64,000 bases of DNA from Lanius collurio (taxonomy: Eukaryota; Chordata; Aves; Passeriformes; Laniidae). Of the stretch, positions 48,963 through 62,796 are shown one piece after another. The notes below the pieces were generated by a model. The model made no database searches. It was not told the origin of the DNA and saw only the letters and a list, made by a program, of their open reading frames with translations. Where the stretch lies: contig JACBWW010000017.1 in assembly GCA_020086605.1 (NCBI GenBank), positions 19,001,806 through 19,065,805 on the forward strand. The letters run 5' to 3'. Both the position numbers and the translations under genes were made by a program. Every line of letters begins with the position of its first letter. Positions within the stretch are counted from its first letter, which is position 1.

Positions 48963-50830
48963 AGATGAGCACCTTTCACAGGAGCTGTAACTCCAGAATC
49001 CAGGAATACTTTTCATTTGCTTTTTGTGCTCTTTCACTTTTGATTTTTTTGTCTCCAAAGTGTTTTTTCCTGGTTGTAAAACTGGAAGCAGCTAGAGACT
49101 TTCTGAAATAACATGTTTCTATCTTCTACCTGTATAGAACTAATTTTTTATAAATGTTTTCTGAGTTTTATGTTGGTTATCTTTCCTCTTCTTAAATCTA
49201 TATTTTATTTCTTGATTTTGATGGTTAATAGTCACAGGTCACAGTAATGTGTTTCGGTTCAGTCTTAGCTGCCACTTAAAACAGTTGTTTTCATGTTCCT
49301 AAATAAAGAGATTTTATATATATATTATAAAAAGCAACATGGAAGCACAGCTCCACATAGCAGAAATAGTTGATGAAAAATACATCATGCCCATTCTTGT
49401 GGGTGGAGGTTTTTTTGCCTGGAAAAAAATCTTCCGAGAGTGTAATGTGTAAGGATTGACAAAGAGGAGCATATTTGTCTTTGAATAATTAAATACAGTT
49501 GTGGGAATCTTAATAAGTACTTTGGATATAGCACTGATGTGAAAAAGAAACCAGTTAGCAACATTGGAAGAAGGTCATTTTTGAAACAAACATAGTTATG
49601 CGTTCCTAAATTTAAGAAACATTTATGTGAACACTTTCTTCTGCAAACTTAATGTATATTGAAAAAAAAAAGTATAAAGTTGCCCATATTCTGCAGTTTA
49701 CCAGGGCTGACCCTGGCCAGCAGCTTAAGCACTGCCCAGCTGCTTCCTCCCTCCCTTGGGGGGACGTGGGAGGGAATGGGAGCAGCGAAGGGTTGAGATA
49801 AATGAAGGAAAGGAGGGTGGTGGGAACAAACTGCAAAGGCAATTGCCACCTCCAGAAGCAGACCTCTGCCCAGCCCTCCGTTTTTCTTGCTAAGCCTGGA
49901 GTAGGGTCAGCTTGCGTCAGTTTTGGCCAGCTGTCCCAACTGTGTCCTCTCCCAGCTTCTTGCTCACCCCTGGCCTAGTGCTGGAGCAGGCAGAGTGGGG
50001 GAGAAATGAAACCTTGATGCTGTGCAAGCAATGCTCAGCAAAAGCCAAAGCACTGGTGTGTTACCAGCACTGTTGCTGCCACAAATCCAAAGCAAAGCGG
50101 CACCCTAAGGGCTGCTATGAAGTTACCTCAGTCCCTGCCAGACCCAATACAGTAAAAAGGCAGTATTTTTTTAAGCTTTTATTGTTCTTTTGATACTTCC
50201 ATAATGTGATTTATTTCCTGTCTTTCTTTTCATAGAGGTGTTTCCTTGAGCACTTTTAGTAGCTTACCAGTATGATGTGACAAGCAAAGAGCTCCTCTGT
50301 GCCCTCAGTTTAACTGTACTTTCCCAATTATTCTGTACACTTTAAATCACCTCCCTTGCTGTTTATTATCTGTTAAACAAATGTACAGTATTGAAGATGT
50401 TTTTGTTATTTTTTGTCCACATTCCAAAAATAAACTCTTTACCGCCTTGAATATGATTCTGTGTACTTCTGTTGTTCCATACCATTTTAAATTAGCTTTG
50501 TTTCAAATAAGTTACCAAGTATGACTTTGGGAGAAGGGAAAAGATGTGGTTTTGCTAGTTGCCTGTGGCAGGAATTAGATTATGCCTGTCGGTGAGGATG
50601 CGAATTGCCATTCCTTGCAGTGTCAAAGAATCTGCCTCTGCTTAGCTTTAGTAAATACCACTTACCTTTGGTTTTGGTACAGTGTTCTTTCACTGGCTTT
50701 ACCTCTGCAAACTGTTTCTCTGTATAGATTTTCTCAGGAGTTTATATAAAAATAGGTTTCCCCACTTTCTGAATCTGTATTGTAATTAGTGTTAATAAAT
50801 ATTGGTGTGTTTTTTTCTTTTTCCTTTTTT
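48963..50830 (+). other. PTTG1IP2: PTTG1IP2 3' UTR with several poly(A) signals
   Basis: AATAAA signals lie at 49302-49307, 50429-50434 and 50794-50799. The last two have GT/T-rich sequence just downstream. A retroviral LTR in reverse orientation sits between the first and second, so longer transcripts would contain it. The choice among the ends cannot be read from sequence. Confidence 0.5.
49685..50158 (-). mobile_element. Avian ERV solo LTR in the PTTG1IP2 3' UTR region
   Basis: The + strand reads AGGGCTGACCCTGGCCAGCA, later TTGGCCAGCTGTCCCAACTG and GCACTGGTGTGTTACCAGCA, and ends near CTGCCAGACCCAATACA. It is the same family and orientation as the intron 3 copy. Its 5'-to-3' sense is opposite to the gene. 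Boundaries are good to about 15 bp. Confidence 0.82.
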
Positions 50831-53800
50831 CCTTAACTCATATTTAGCACTTTATTAGTAGGCACTGTGTTTAATTTTGTGTTTCTTTGTCTGTCAGCTG
50901 TTGTCAAATCTGAAGTATTATTCAAATGCCTGTCTTAGAAGAATGATGGTCTGTGATAAGAGTGAGTTGATAGTGTGGAAATGAAACATGCTGGTGGTTT
51001 TCCCTGGAGATAACTTTTGCAAATATGATGAAGGTCTGCCTGCTGTCTCACGACCCAAGTAGTGACATTCCTGACTTAATAGAAAAGCATTTTTCTTCAG
51101 CCCCTGCTGCAATGTACGAAAGGCTGTCATATATTCTATCAAAAAGGGGAGGAGGGATAACCTTTCTTACCATTTCAAAGATGGTAAAGTATTTAGAGAA
51201 CCAAAATATATTGAGAAAAGGAACAGGAGAATTAACATTCCTAATTTGCAGTTGTAGACATAAAAAGATAACAACTGTGGTCAAATTTACCCTATTTCAA
51301 GCCTTAACTTTAGTCTGTAGTCTATACAAAATGTTAACCTGGACATCTAATATGGTATATTTTTGCTTACACAGTTTAAGACTATTAATTTAATGAGATT
51401 GGTGTGGACACCAGCCTTAAGAGCTTAATAGAAAATGGAAAAATCCTCACAAAATCCCCAGACTTTTCAGATTATTTAACCTCCCTTTTCTGTGTTCATT
51501 GGAGCAAATAATTGGATGGAAAATACCCTTATTTCAATATATTAATTACCTTCTCTGCTTTTCTGTATTTCACTATTTCTTATGTTGGCTTACCACTAGA
51601 AAGGTTGCTTGCTTTTGTATTTCAGTGCAGCCACAAGTAATTGGGAAAACAACTGTAGAAAGAGGTATCATTGCATCTTTGTTTGTCAGGTTATGAACAA
51701 AGGCATTTATCATCTTCACTGTGAGCTTCCCCTCCTCCACACTTTTTCAACAAAGAAAAGGTATGCAACATAATAACAAAATAAAAGTAACAGCATAACC
51801 TAGGCCTGAGAGCTGTATCTCTGTTTATGGTGTTTTTCTGATTTCCTTTTCATTCACAGTCTATTCCCTTTCCTCTGTTTTTGCACTTTTAGTGGTTATT
51901 GCTTGTTAATTTTAGTAGTGAAGGTATTGCTTTCTGAAAAGAAGAGCAGTCTGGGAAGCAAAAAAATTAAAATTTGTGTTTATCTTTCCACAGAAGAGAG
52001 CCCCCAGTACTCAAAACTCAAATGGGACAGTTTTAATAAGAGTGATATTGCTGCGTGTAATTTATATAAGTAAAGAAAATTTTAGTATATTGAAGCATAT
52101 TGTTTTAACTTGTCTTAATGCAGGCACATTTTTGTCACTTCAGAAATCTTGGATTTGGTGATGACTCCATTTAGTTGTGTGTACCATGTCTGTACCATGT
52201 CTTTTTTAATTGTTATTTGACTATTAAGTAGATGTACAAAAATAATTTTGAAAAAGGATCAATCATTTTTTCTTAGAGTATCTTTGTTTCAGACTGCCAT
52301 ACATAGATTTCACCATGTATCCTTTCAGAGTTTCTTGTTACGCCAAGCCAGTGCATGAGGAGTGGCTCTGGGCTGTGTGCTGGTGGCTTGCAAGCCTGGG
52401 ATGCCCCAGCTGAGCTGCTGAACATGCAGTTCCCTAGATGTGAGCTGGTCCAGCAAGAAGTGGGACAGAAACAGCAAGGATGCTTTTCTTGCTGTCTTCC
52501 TGAGCGTCAGGGGCCAAATAGGAACAGAGAGGATGAAAGACACTGAGAAGAAATGATGGGGAATGGAGAAGTCAATAGTCTGGGGAGACAGTGAACTGGG
52601 CAGCAATTGCATGTGACTGTGGCCACAGTTCCTGCCTGAATCTGGGCTTTATCACTCTGGTTTTGGGGTTCTAATCAGCCAGCATCTCTGACTGCCTTTG
52701 CTTCAAAGCATGAGTTGAGGAGGTTACATGGGTGGAAGCTTTTCAATGCTCACACAGGCTCTCATCTTTCCAAAAGCAGCAGGGCCAAGCTTGCTGTTGA
52801 TTGCTGTATCCTTTCTGTGGGTGCTGGAGCAGCCACTTGAAAGGCAGAGAGGAAGGAATTTGTCAAAAGTATGTAGAAAGTGGCATGTCAGGACTGAAGT
52901 ATAAATATCTCCAGAGTGTTCTTAAAGTTGTGTTTCTGCTTGGTGGCACTGGACAGAATCCTCTGAGACCATTCCTCAAATCTCCTTTGCGCAAAACATG
53001 AAAAAAAGGGTCATGATTCTGATACCTTCTAACAACATTGAAAATCTTTTTTCATTTTAATGGCTTCACATGGTTTATATTCAATATCTGGCTGAGCAAA
53101 TACATTTAGTCTTTATTGTGGCATCATTATGGCTTTGGACGTGGCATGAGAGGATCAGATGTTTAAATGTGTAGAAGTGTACATTGGCTCTCAAGCCCAG
53201 AGTTTTATCTTCTCAACTCGGCATCAGCTCCTGGCTGGGTCTTGTCATGTGTCTCTGGTTTTGTGTGTGTTCAAGTGCATATGTCCTCAAAAACACTCCT
53301 TAGTTATCAACAAAAACAATCTCTGCTTTCTCTTCTGATGCTGAGTTCCTACAAGAGATGTGAAATGTCAGAGATGAGAACAAAATTCTTTGTTCCACTT
53401 GGACTCCTTGTTGCTGTTTTAAGCCATGGTGACGTGGCGAAGGCTGGGATATGTGCAAGCAGTAAATGAGCCAAACCATCCATGAACTGGAAGAGTTGTG
53501 AGTTGTGAAGGGAGGCAAAAGGGAATAAATAGTGGGAAAACACTAGAGCCAAGATCAACAAATGGTGTTCTCCTTTGCACACCTTTGATGAAATTTGCGT
53601 TTTTGTATTTTTGTATGTCTTGTCAACTTTAATAGAAATGAAAATATGCAACTATACTGTATTGCTACATCAGAATTTCCCAGGTTGGTTCACTTGCTGC
53701 ATCAATAACCAGGCTTAGTGTTTGTAGGAAGGTTGGCTGAAAACCACAAACTTTCCTTTTACCTATCTTACACAGTTTACAGAGAAAATATTTAGTGGTG

Positions 53801-56800
53801 TCTTAAGTGAGCTTCCTCAAAGTGGGAAGGTCAGAAGCTAAGTCTAGACCTAAAGAAACCTGCAGGTGGATTTCAGGAGCTTAACAATTTATCAGTTTTC
53901 TGACTGGATGTCACGACCATCAGTATGTATTATTAATCAAATGGAGTGGCTTTTCTCTTGCTGATATAGCAATTGCTTTTAAACAAGAAAAAGTAATAGA
54001 GGGCAGAGTTTTTGAGCTGTCACTTTGAGTAAAGCTGCTGGCATGGCAGATAAATGGGTGATAGACTAAGCAAAGTCACTGTGAGCTTGAATCTGTTTGT
54101 GTATTAACATGCTGAAGTAAGATGCAGGCAGAAGATAAAAATATTTACAGTTGGTCCAGAGGGCTTGGTGGTTGTTTTTCTTTCTTTTTAATTTGACCTT
54201 CTGTCCAATCTCTGCTAGGAGTTGTGAAGTAGCAGCATGGCAAAAAGGATTAGGAAATGTTTAATTACCCCAAATTGATATGGATTTTCATAGCACTGTT
54301 TGTGTCACAGTTACTAAACTCAATACTTCTCTGACTTGCATCCCAAGGGCAACCTTTCTTATACCCCTAATGGTCACCTGGCTTGAAATAGTGTCTGGCA
54401 CTTGGTGTTCTCAGACTTGCCCTAGGTGCTCATTTCCCATGTATCAATTCAGGAATCACACACACATACCACTCTTGCCCTCAAGGAGAGGCCTTTAAGT
54501 TCCCATTACTTTGTTTCATTTTTTTTCCTTTTTATGAAAGTCCCAATTCTTGTTACCAGATGACCTAAGTTCTCAGTCCTGGCAGAAGAAGGTTTGCAGC
54601 ATCTCAAGGTGGTAATCTCCAAGATGACAATTTTGCCTCTTGTATTGCAGTTCCTTGTTTTCTTTAAAGCTGCATTCTTCTTCATGTTCTTGAAATTGCA
54701 ATAACCTAGATCACTATGGTGTGAATTCAGATCAGTTGCACGGGACAATTGAACCTGTTGTGGAAAAGGGTCAGCATGGCATCTGCAGAGGGAAATCCTG
54801 CCTCCCAGACCTCCTGGGTTGTAAGAAGGTGACAGTGAGCACACAGGGAAAATCCATTTGACTCCTAATAAATTTTCTTTATGAGCACTGAATAGCTTAT
54901 TCTTAAAAAGATGGTTTGTGGCAGAGCTGACATTGTTGTAACAGAGCAGAGCAATGCTTTTATGCTTTATTTGAACAGCACACGGCCACAGCGAGCCAGA
55001 CAAAGGCGTAGCCTCAGCTCATTCCTGGGCCACGGTTGCTGGTATGGCTGCCTTGCTTCCATTGCAGCTGCAAAGCAAGAGGAAGCACATGGAATTTGCA
55101 TGGCACCATTTTGTCATGGCTGCATTTCTGGGCAAGCTGGAGAAGAGAGGGCTCCTTCAGGCCTCCCCACAGATCAATACCATGTGCAGAGTGGGCTCCT
55201 TGCAGAGTTTGTGGTCTGGACAAGCATTTCAGTTCTTCAATACTCACCAGCGGAGATCAGATGCTGTGGATTAGGAGGGACAACTTCTTTCTGGGTTTTA
55301 CACTTCCTGGTCTCAGTTATATCCCCAAGTTTTCCCTCAAGGGTTACTGTTGGTTTGATGGAATTTTTGCAAAGATCCAAATGTCATCACAGCAGTGTCA
55401 TCCTCCTGAGTGTCTCTTGCTGCTTCAAGGAAGCTTCATACATGAATAAAAAAGAATAAAAACTAATTTAGAGACCGGTTTTTTATCTTTTTAAACTGAC
55501 TGAACATCTGTCCTGGGCTGCTAAAGTCATGACTGGCTGATGCTCTGAGCAGCTCCTGCTGAAACACAGACTTAATTTCAGCACTCAGCTCTGTGCTCAA
55601 AATGAAGTTGATTCACAGTATTGTGAATCAGCTGGGTGTAGGTTGAATTTGAGTCAGTGGGATCAGATAGACTATGACTTCTAAGGGGGAAATACCCAAA
55701 GTATCCTGAGGTAATCAGGATCCAACCCATCTCCAATTTCCTTGTTATCAAAATTGCATTCCCATCTGGGAGGAAAATAATATGAAAAAAGTCATGTTTC
55801 TAATAACAAACATATCAACATAGGAATATATTTCTGAGGCAGAACCCCTCAGCCATGATGATTCTTGCCTTTATTAAATGTCCAGGTTGTAGGAATATCA
55901 GAAGCACCATCTTCATCAGACTGTAGTGTGCTTGATATTACAAAAAAAAGGGAATATTTTCCCCTACAGCTTACCCTTCATATGGGCCCCTATGTCAGAT
56001 GAGGAGGCTGTTTAATGCTCTAGTGTGGGGCCATGAAAGTGAAAAAGGAGAATTCAGGATTATCCCAATGCTGAGCTAGTTCCCTCATCAAACGTAGGAT
56101 ATGATGTTTAGCAAAAGCTCCCCAGGCTGAAGATACTCCAAAATGGGCAATAAAATGATTGAGAGCAGGAAATCCTCTAGCACAAGGGGGTTTGGGCCTC
56201 AAAATTGAAAGTGAGAGATGGTACAAACCCATCTTCACAGAGAAATTTGGAGAATCCCTTTTTCCATGGGTTAATTTTTGACCAGGTACATTTTGTTCAG
56301 GGGCTTTGCTCTGAGCTGCAGTGCCAGCCATGCCTGACACTTGACTCTGGGTTTTGTTACTGTGTGGGTAAAACTGTGACTGTCCTTTTGGCTCATTTCT
56401 TTTTACATAATTTGCACTAGTTCAGTCACTCACCCTGCATTTTGATTAGTGGCATGAAACCCCTAATAGGCCAATTAGAATGTGTAATGATACTGTAAAA
56501 ATCCCTATTAAACTGAGCAGAGGAATATTTTAAAAAGCTTGCAATAGTAGTCACTAGACACGATAGTAGAAGAGGGAGGATAGATACACGAGGTTTATTA
56601 CATGCAGATAACATGGTATTTTCTAAATTGAACTTCAAAGGACTATGCCAAGTTTATTAGTATAATTACTTACATGAAAAATTATCAGAGTATAATGAAT
56701 AAATTAAAAATGTTATCTATATAGTATGTTATCAGTATAGTTTTTCAGACTGGAATTAAATAGAACACAAAGAATTACAGGAATTTAGGCTCTTGTTTTC

Positions 56801-59800
56801 ACATTCACATGCCATTTAAAATGCTTCTAGATCCTTTGTTAAACTGTACTATGAATCAGATATAAACAGAGGAAGATGGAAATCTCTTTGCTTTCATTTG
56901 GTAGAGTACAAGAAGTCAGTGATGTTTTCAGACATATATTGCTGAATTTGGCCTCTCAAACACCCTCAGAGAATGGAGTTCAGAAACCACTGGGGGAGTA
57001 GGAAGGTAAATAAATTAAACCCTTCAACTCCTGCTGCTCACCTACACTTGAAAGTGAGTTTTGCTCTTTAGGAACGTGGAGCCAGTGTTCTCCATTTACG
57101 ACTCCTGGGGCAGGCACACATGTCCCCGTGCTGGATCACAGCCATGCAGGGGGGCTCCAGCTGCCTGCCCATGGCCTGGCTGCACTACCAGGACAGTGCA
57201 AGAAAATCACAGTGCTGGCTTAATGAAAATTCATGAGGCAAGATTTTCAAAAGAACAGATTTTTAAACTTTGGAAAACATGAATAGATAGACTCTGCAAA
57301 TAGACATAAATGTGTCAGACAGAGAAGGTATTTAATGCCCTCAGGCTAGACACCAGCAAATCTGGTGATCAGACAGTCCTGTGATGGACTTGTATCCTGA
57401 CTGTGATGAAATTGTTCTACAATGTTGGTTTTGATCATTGCATTGGTTAGCACTTCTCTTAAATGCGAATCACAAGGGAACTGTCATTTGAGCGAGTACA
57501 TAATTAGATCATGTTGTGAAGCAAGAAAAGGAGCCATAAAACTGTCCTTTATTACAAATTTCCTTCCTGACATTTTTTTCAGTACACCAAATAGATTAAA
57601 AATATATTTTCCTTTTATTCCCTAGTTGCATTACCTGATGAACTCTTATTCTAAAATACAGATACCTGGCTTCAGACAAATTAAGATAGACAAAAATACA
57701 CTTAATGAAGGAGAATACTGAAGCAGCAAGGAGCAAAACTTGGGAACTGAGGCTTGCAGCAAAAATCGAAGTTCCAGGTATCTTTTTAATTAATTTTAAA
57801 CATAGTAAAGCAAGTCTTCTCTTCAAGTTATTCTCTGAAGATCTGTAATACAAAAATGTGCTCATTTATTCATCATGAAAGCTGCTCAGCTGGGCAGAAG
57901 GCTGGAAGCAGCCCGAGTTGTTTGTCATTAACTGGGACCAATGCTCTTGTTGACATCAAACACAGACCATGAATCACAGTAGTTGAGATGTTTACTTGAA
58001 AAGATAGATAATCTTTGGACAGCACTGCACCACAGAAAGCCCTGCTAGGTCACTGGCTATCATTTTCCAAGGCCAGCTTCTAATCCTCAGTGTAAAAGTT
58101 GAAAAAAAAATAGAGTGATGCTGTGGAATCATCCTATTTTTAGTAAACAATAGAAAAAACCCAGTCTTAGACACCACACCACACTGAACTTGGTTAAATG
58201 ACAGAAAATGTTAATCTCTGGACAGTATCTGGAGCTGCAGAATCCAGGGAACCCTCTGAGAGCAGCGGGAGGTCTGTGGTTGCTGTGCCTTGGAGCACAC
58301 TACAGAAGGATCTGGTTTATAGTGATGATTGGCCACAAACACTGCTGGTTTGAGTCGAAAATGACCCACAATCTAGAAAGAGACAGCACCAGGAGTATCT
58401 CTGTCATGCAGTGAATAAATAGCAAGAGGTTATCCAAGAGGTATGTATTACTGCTGAGAAGTTCCTTCCTTCATTCTGATGCAGCTGAGGATATCTGCCT
58501 GTTCCTTGAAAGGCCCTGTCCTACACCTCCTAATCTGTTTTACCCTGAAGAATATTCAGAATACATTCCCTTCTCTTCTGTTTGATAGTCTCTTTTCTCT
58601 GTGGTTGGTCTTGTTAAAAGGAGCTTCTTGTGACGGCATCAGTTATTCTGATTTACTGGCTTTACACCTTTCCCCTTCTTGTTCCAAACAACAACTGAGA
58701 AATTGACTGAAATATTTTCATATAGCATAAGATTCTTCTGTGGCAAAGCAGCTGTCTATGAACTGGAGGCACTAGGTGAAAAGATGGGTCTAACACAGTA
58801 GAGATTTTGTTTCATTTAATTGGTGTGGAGGAATGAGGGTTTAGTGTCTCCTCCTTTGGGATGTCTGGAGCACCATGTGCAATTACAAGGGCCTTGTTTT
58901 GTGAACTCAGGAAGCTGGAATTATCAGGGCTTTCCTTAGGACTGTATCACTCACAAATTTTTTTTTTTTGCAAGAGATTTTTCTTAGCAGGGACTCTGTC
59001 AAGTGACACTTCCACCAGAAAAAAAAAATTACTTTGCAGTGAATTTGTCTTCTAAATCATTCCTCAGGGACCTTTTTCCCTGGGTATATGCACTTACTTA
59101 TATTGTATACCACTTTTTATAAATCTTAAAGACACATTCATTCTGGATGACTGTAACTGCAAGAGGAATTTCAGAAATATTGTAAATACTTTAGCAAGTA
59201 ATGTGGGATTACTTACTTCTTAACCTCTTACTGTAATAAACTGAATCACACTGAAAGTCCTGTTCATTTTACTGCATTTTATATGTTTCTTCTTATAAAG
59301 GAGAAACATAAAATATACATATTCTGGAAATTTCTGTACAAGTAAATGAAGTCCTGCTAGAATAGCTTCTGAAGAGCAAATTTTTATCATAGAAACTTAG
59401 AAATAAAAATGAGAATGTGAATCAACTTCTTATTTTCATCAATTAGACAAAGGCATTAAGTACTTAATTTCAAATTTGAGGTTAGTAGGCATAAGTGTAT
59501 CCTAGGTTTGAAATCTGTGGCATTTTAAATCTGATCTGTAAGATATGTAACCAAAGGATATAAACTCTGATTAAAGTTAGTTGCAATATTGCATGTGTTT
59601 TGGGATCAATTAATTACTGATGCAAGCAGATTTATCTTGTAATAATCTGTGGTTACATATAGACCAACAACAATAATTAATTTGAGAGTTCAGTGGGATA
59701 CTAGGACCTCTTACCATTAAATTCTGAAGCCACTGTGCAGTTCTGGTTACCAGCTCTGCACAGATGACTCAGGGGTCTTTCTCTCTGTGTCAGACTGACT

Positions 59801-60000
59801 TCCTCCTGCTCACACCTGAACCTGCTTCTGTTAACTCCTCTTGTCCAGCTGAATCGTCCTCACCCACTGCCTTCCCCCTCTCATCATCTTCTCACCCATC
59901 CCTCTCTGTTGTGCCTCCTTGCACCCAGCTCTGGTACCTCAAAAATGCATGTTTCCAAGAGACTGCTCGGCCCTTGGAGAGCACTCCCTCCATCCAGCAC
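50831..60000. other. Intergenic region downstream of PTTG1IP2
   Basis: No gene recognised. A 122-codon frame at 51025-51393 (+), a 106-codon frame at 56020-56340 (-), and a block at 54911-55459 where three + frames are open together were examined. None has a recognisable domain. I see no exon resembling CDK14, the expected next gene. Confidence 0.5.
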
Positions 60001-60004
60001 ATCT

Positions 60005-60131
60005 CACAGAGTCACAGTCACAGGATATTCTGAGTTGGAAGGGACACACAAGGATCATCAAGTCTAGCTCTTAAGTGAATGGGGATTGAACCTACCTTGG
60101 CATTGGCGTTGTTAGCACCGTGCTCCAACAA
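60005..60131 (-). mobile_element. tRNA-Ile-derived SINE with CR1-like tail (TguSINE1 type)
   Basis: The left part, CACAGAGTCACAGTCACAGG then GTTGGAAGGGACACACAAGG and ATCATCAAGTCTAGCTCTT, is the reverse complement of a CR1 3' tail. The right part, GGGGATTGAACC then TTGGCGTTGTTAGCACCGTG and CTCCAACA, is the reverse complement of a tRNA-Ile T-arm, anticodon arm and part of the D side. The reverse complement of a pol III B box (GGTTCAATCCC) is at about 60082-60092. The A-box side is missing, so the copy is truncated at its 5' end. A composite of tRNA-Ile and CR1 tail is the structure known for songbird TguSINE1. Confidence 0.78.
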
Positions 60132-60134
60132 TAT

Positions 60135-62795
60135 TTGCTCATGATTCCATTTTCCATCAGCTTTGGAGAGCTGTGTGTTTTACCAACAATGCTTTCAAGA
60201 GGCAGTGGGATCCCAGTGGGGACTGTTGCTGGGCAGCACTGGTCAAACAGTGCCCAGGCAATGCATGAAAGGGACTCTGGGCAGCCTACAGGAGTGAGCT
60301 GAAGGAAGATGCCACTAAATCTAATGCAGATACTCTCTGCTCTGACTTGTTTCTTGCTAGTTTATATGAAACAACACTTAATTAAAATAACTTGTGTTGT
60401 CACTGGCTTATAGGTCAGCCACCACAAGTTTTCACAGCACTGTCCTGACAAGACTGTCACAAGTACCATAATTAGTTGGTGTACCTGTAGACCATCACAA
60501 ATTTATTGCAATAACCTGGGCTTTTCTCCTCCTAATTTTGCAGGAGGTCTCACCTTTTAGCATTTACTTCATACACTATTTTTTAAAAATGGAGGAAATT
60601 GTCACATCTAATTTTCACAAAGGTCCAGGCACTTTAAATCTGGCAGCTCCTTCTTGTCCAGAGTGACTTTTCCTCTTTCTCCATGCAACTAAAATTCTCT
60701 TCATCTCACAGGCTGGCTGCCATAAGCTCCTAACCTTCAGTTTTGACAAAGGTTTTTTATCCTGCTTCCAAAATCTGTTTTATAGGTCATCTTTCCAGCT
60801 TATGATCCTGAGTATCTCTTTCCCATTTTTTTTCTTTCTGCTGCCTCTCCACCTTCTGCTGCATTAAACACCCCCACCTTTTCTTTCCTTTTAAAACTCC
60901 TAATTACATAAATCCTTGCACTTCCTAAGTTCTGTGGTGGCACTAACCCCTGCCTCTAATTAGTGTTTCCAGCTCTTCTTTAGTTGAATTTTCCTTAAAA
61001 TGCCTTTATACTTGTTCCCCAAACTCCTGGAAGCAGGGCTTTAAACAAACACAAAGTTTCTCTTTCATCTTTCTCAAAATAATATATTTCCTGGGAGCTT
61101 TACTCCATAGTGGCCAATTTGCTGTTTCCTGTGCTTCTGACTCATTTTGCAGATGATGGGTACTGCCATCCTTCAACTGTCACATCTACTGTGACAGTCC
61201 TCTATTGTAACTGTTGACTGCAACACTTTTGGGTAGAGGCCATACCCACATTACCTGTGCAGATATCACTTCTCTGAGGCTCCTTATCACTATATAAGCC
61301 CCCTAAACAGCAAACACAGCCTATCCCTGTAAAAAAGATGTGGATTGAGAAATCAGGAGCACTCATTTGTGCTGACTTTGTGAAGACCAATTATACTGCA
61401 AGCTGGTAGTAAGGGACAGTATTCAGTTTTGAATTTGTGGCACTTAATTTGTGCAGTACTTCGTTACCACAGTGATAGGAACTAAATAAAACTGTAAAAT
61501 ACAGTTTCTGAAACATTCCCTCAGCAGACTACCATGTAGACTGTTTTTAACTGGCTTTGATGCTGATTTTGGGATAGAACAGAGCAGAAAGAACAAGCAA
61601 TGTTTTCCTGCATGCCTGAAGTCCATCTAGATTTTCATGTTAAGAGGGCAGATCTCCATTTTGACAAAGCAGCTTTTCATGTGTAATTCTTGCAAATATT
61701 TTGTATTATTTTTGAGGGAGAGTTTCTCTCTCCACAGGGAGATAACATTCCCATTATACTCTGTCCTACAGATTCAAGCAGTCAAAAAGGATACAGAGAA
61801 ATGTGAGTAAATGAACTCCAGCCACTTCTATAGGATGCTCTCTAATAGCCATTGCAAATGATTTAACTACTTAAGAAATGGGGAAAAAAATCCAAAAGTA
61901 GAGCAAGAACAAGTTGGGATATCTTAGAAATAAAGAAGGGTTAATATTTCAAGCTTGTTTCCAAGAGATATTAGTATATGGGTTTTTCATTTTGCATCTA
62001 TTGCTTAAATATTCACACCTAGAATCAACTGGCTTTGTGTGTCTATGTGTTTTCAAAATAATGGGTTATCTACAAGAGGACCCTTGCCCATGAGAAATTA
62101 CCCCAGGCTGTGTATGCCAGTTATCACATTTTCCCAGCCCAAATCAGTTGGGCTTTGTATGTGTGGAGGCACAGACCTTTGAGTTGCACTAATAATGCTA
62201 CAGTGCTGAGGAGATTTTGCTGCAAACAAAACTTGTGTTGTTACAGTAAACATCCTTTATTCAATGTTTATGATAAAATGACATGATTCACATATGCTTT
62301 TTGAGTGCATCTAAGTGGATCAACCTCAGCCCTCCTGCTGTTTCATTTTGCATCATTTTCATCATGAGTATTTGTTGAATATTTCAGTGGCTTCAAAGCA
62401 TTGGGATCCAAAATCGCAGTGGTTGAGGTCACATATTAAATCCCGTTTTTCCTTTTACTAGACTTTTATCGAGATGGCATAAGCAAATGAGCTCAAAGGT
62501 GTTTCCATGCATTTCACAGGAACAACATTCAGCATCAACACTATGTTGCTAGGTAGCCAGGTGATTTTAAACTAGAAAGCACCTCAGCTTATTCCTGCAA
62601 ATCTAACATACCTATACTTACCCAGAAGAATCTCTGACATGACACAATTTATACAGAAGCATATCTTGCAAAAGATTTATGTTCATAATTAATAATTATG
62701 CTATTTTGTTAGTTTGAAGTAGGTAGGTTTCTGATACATTGTCTTTCATTATTTTTTTCTCTGCACAGTGTCTCCTCAGTGTGATTTTCCTCCAT
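60135..62795. other. Intergenic, nothing recognised
   Basis: AT-rich DNA with only short open frames. I see no repeat, exon or RNA gene with confidence. Confidence 0.5.
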
Positions 62796-62796
62796 G

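Noticed and set aside
52183..52206. Short tandem duplication GTACCATGTCT
   Set aside because: An 11-bp doublet is ordinary slippage and carries no further signal.
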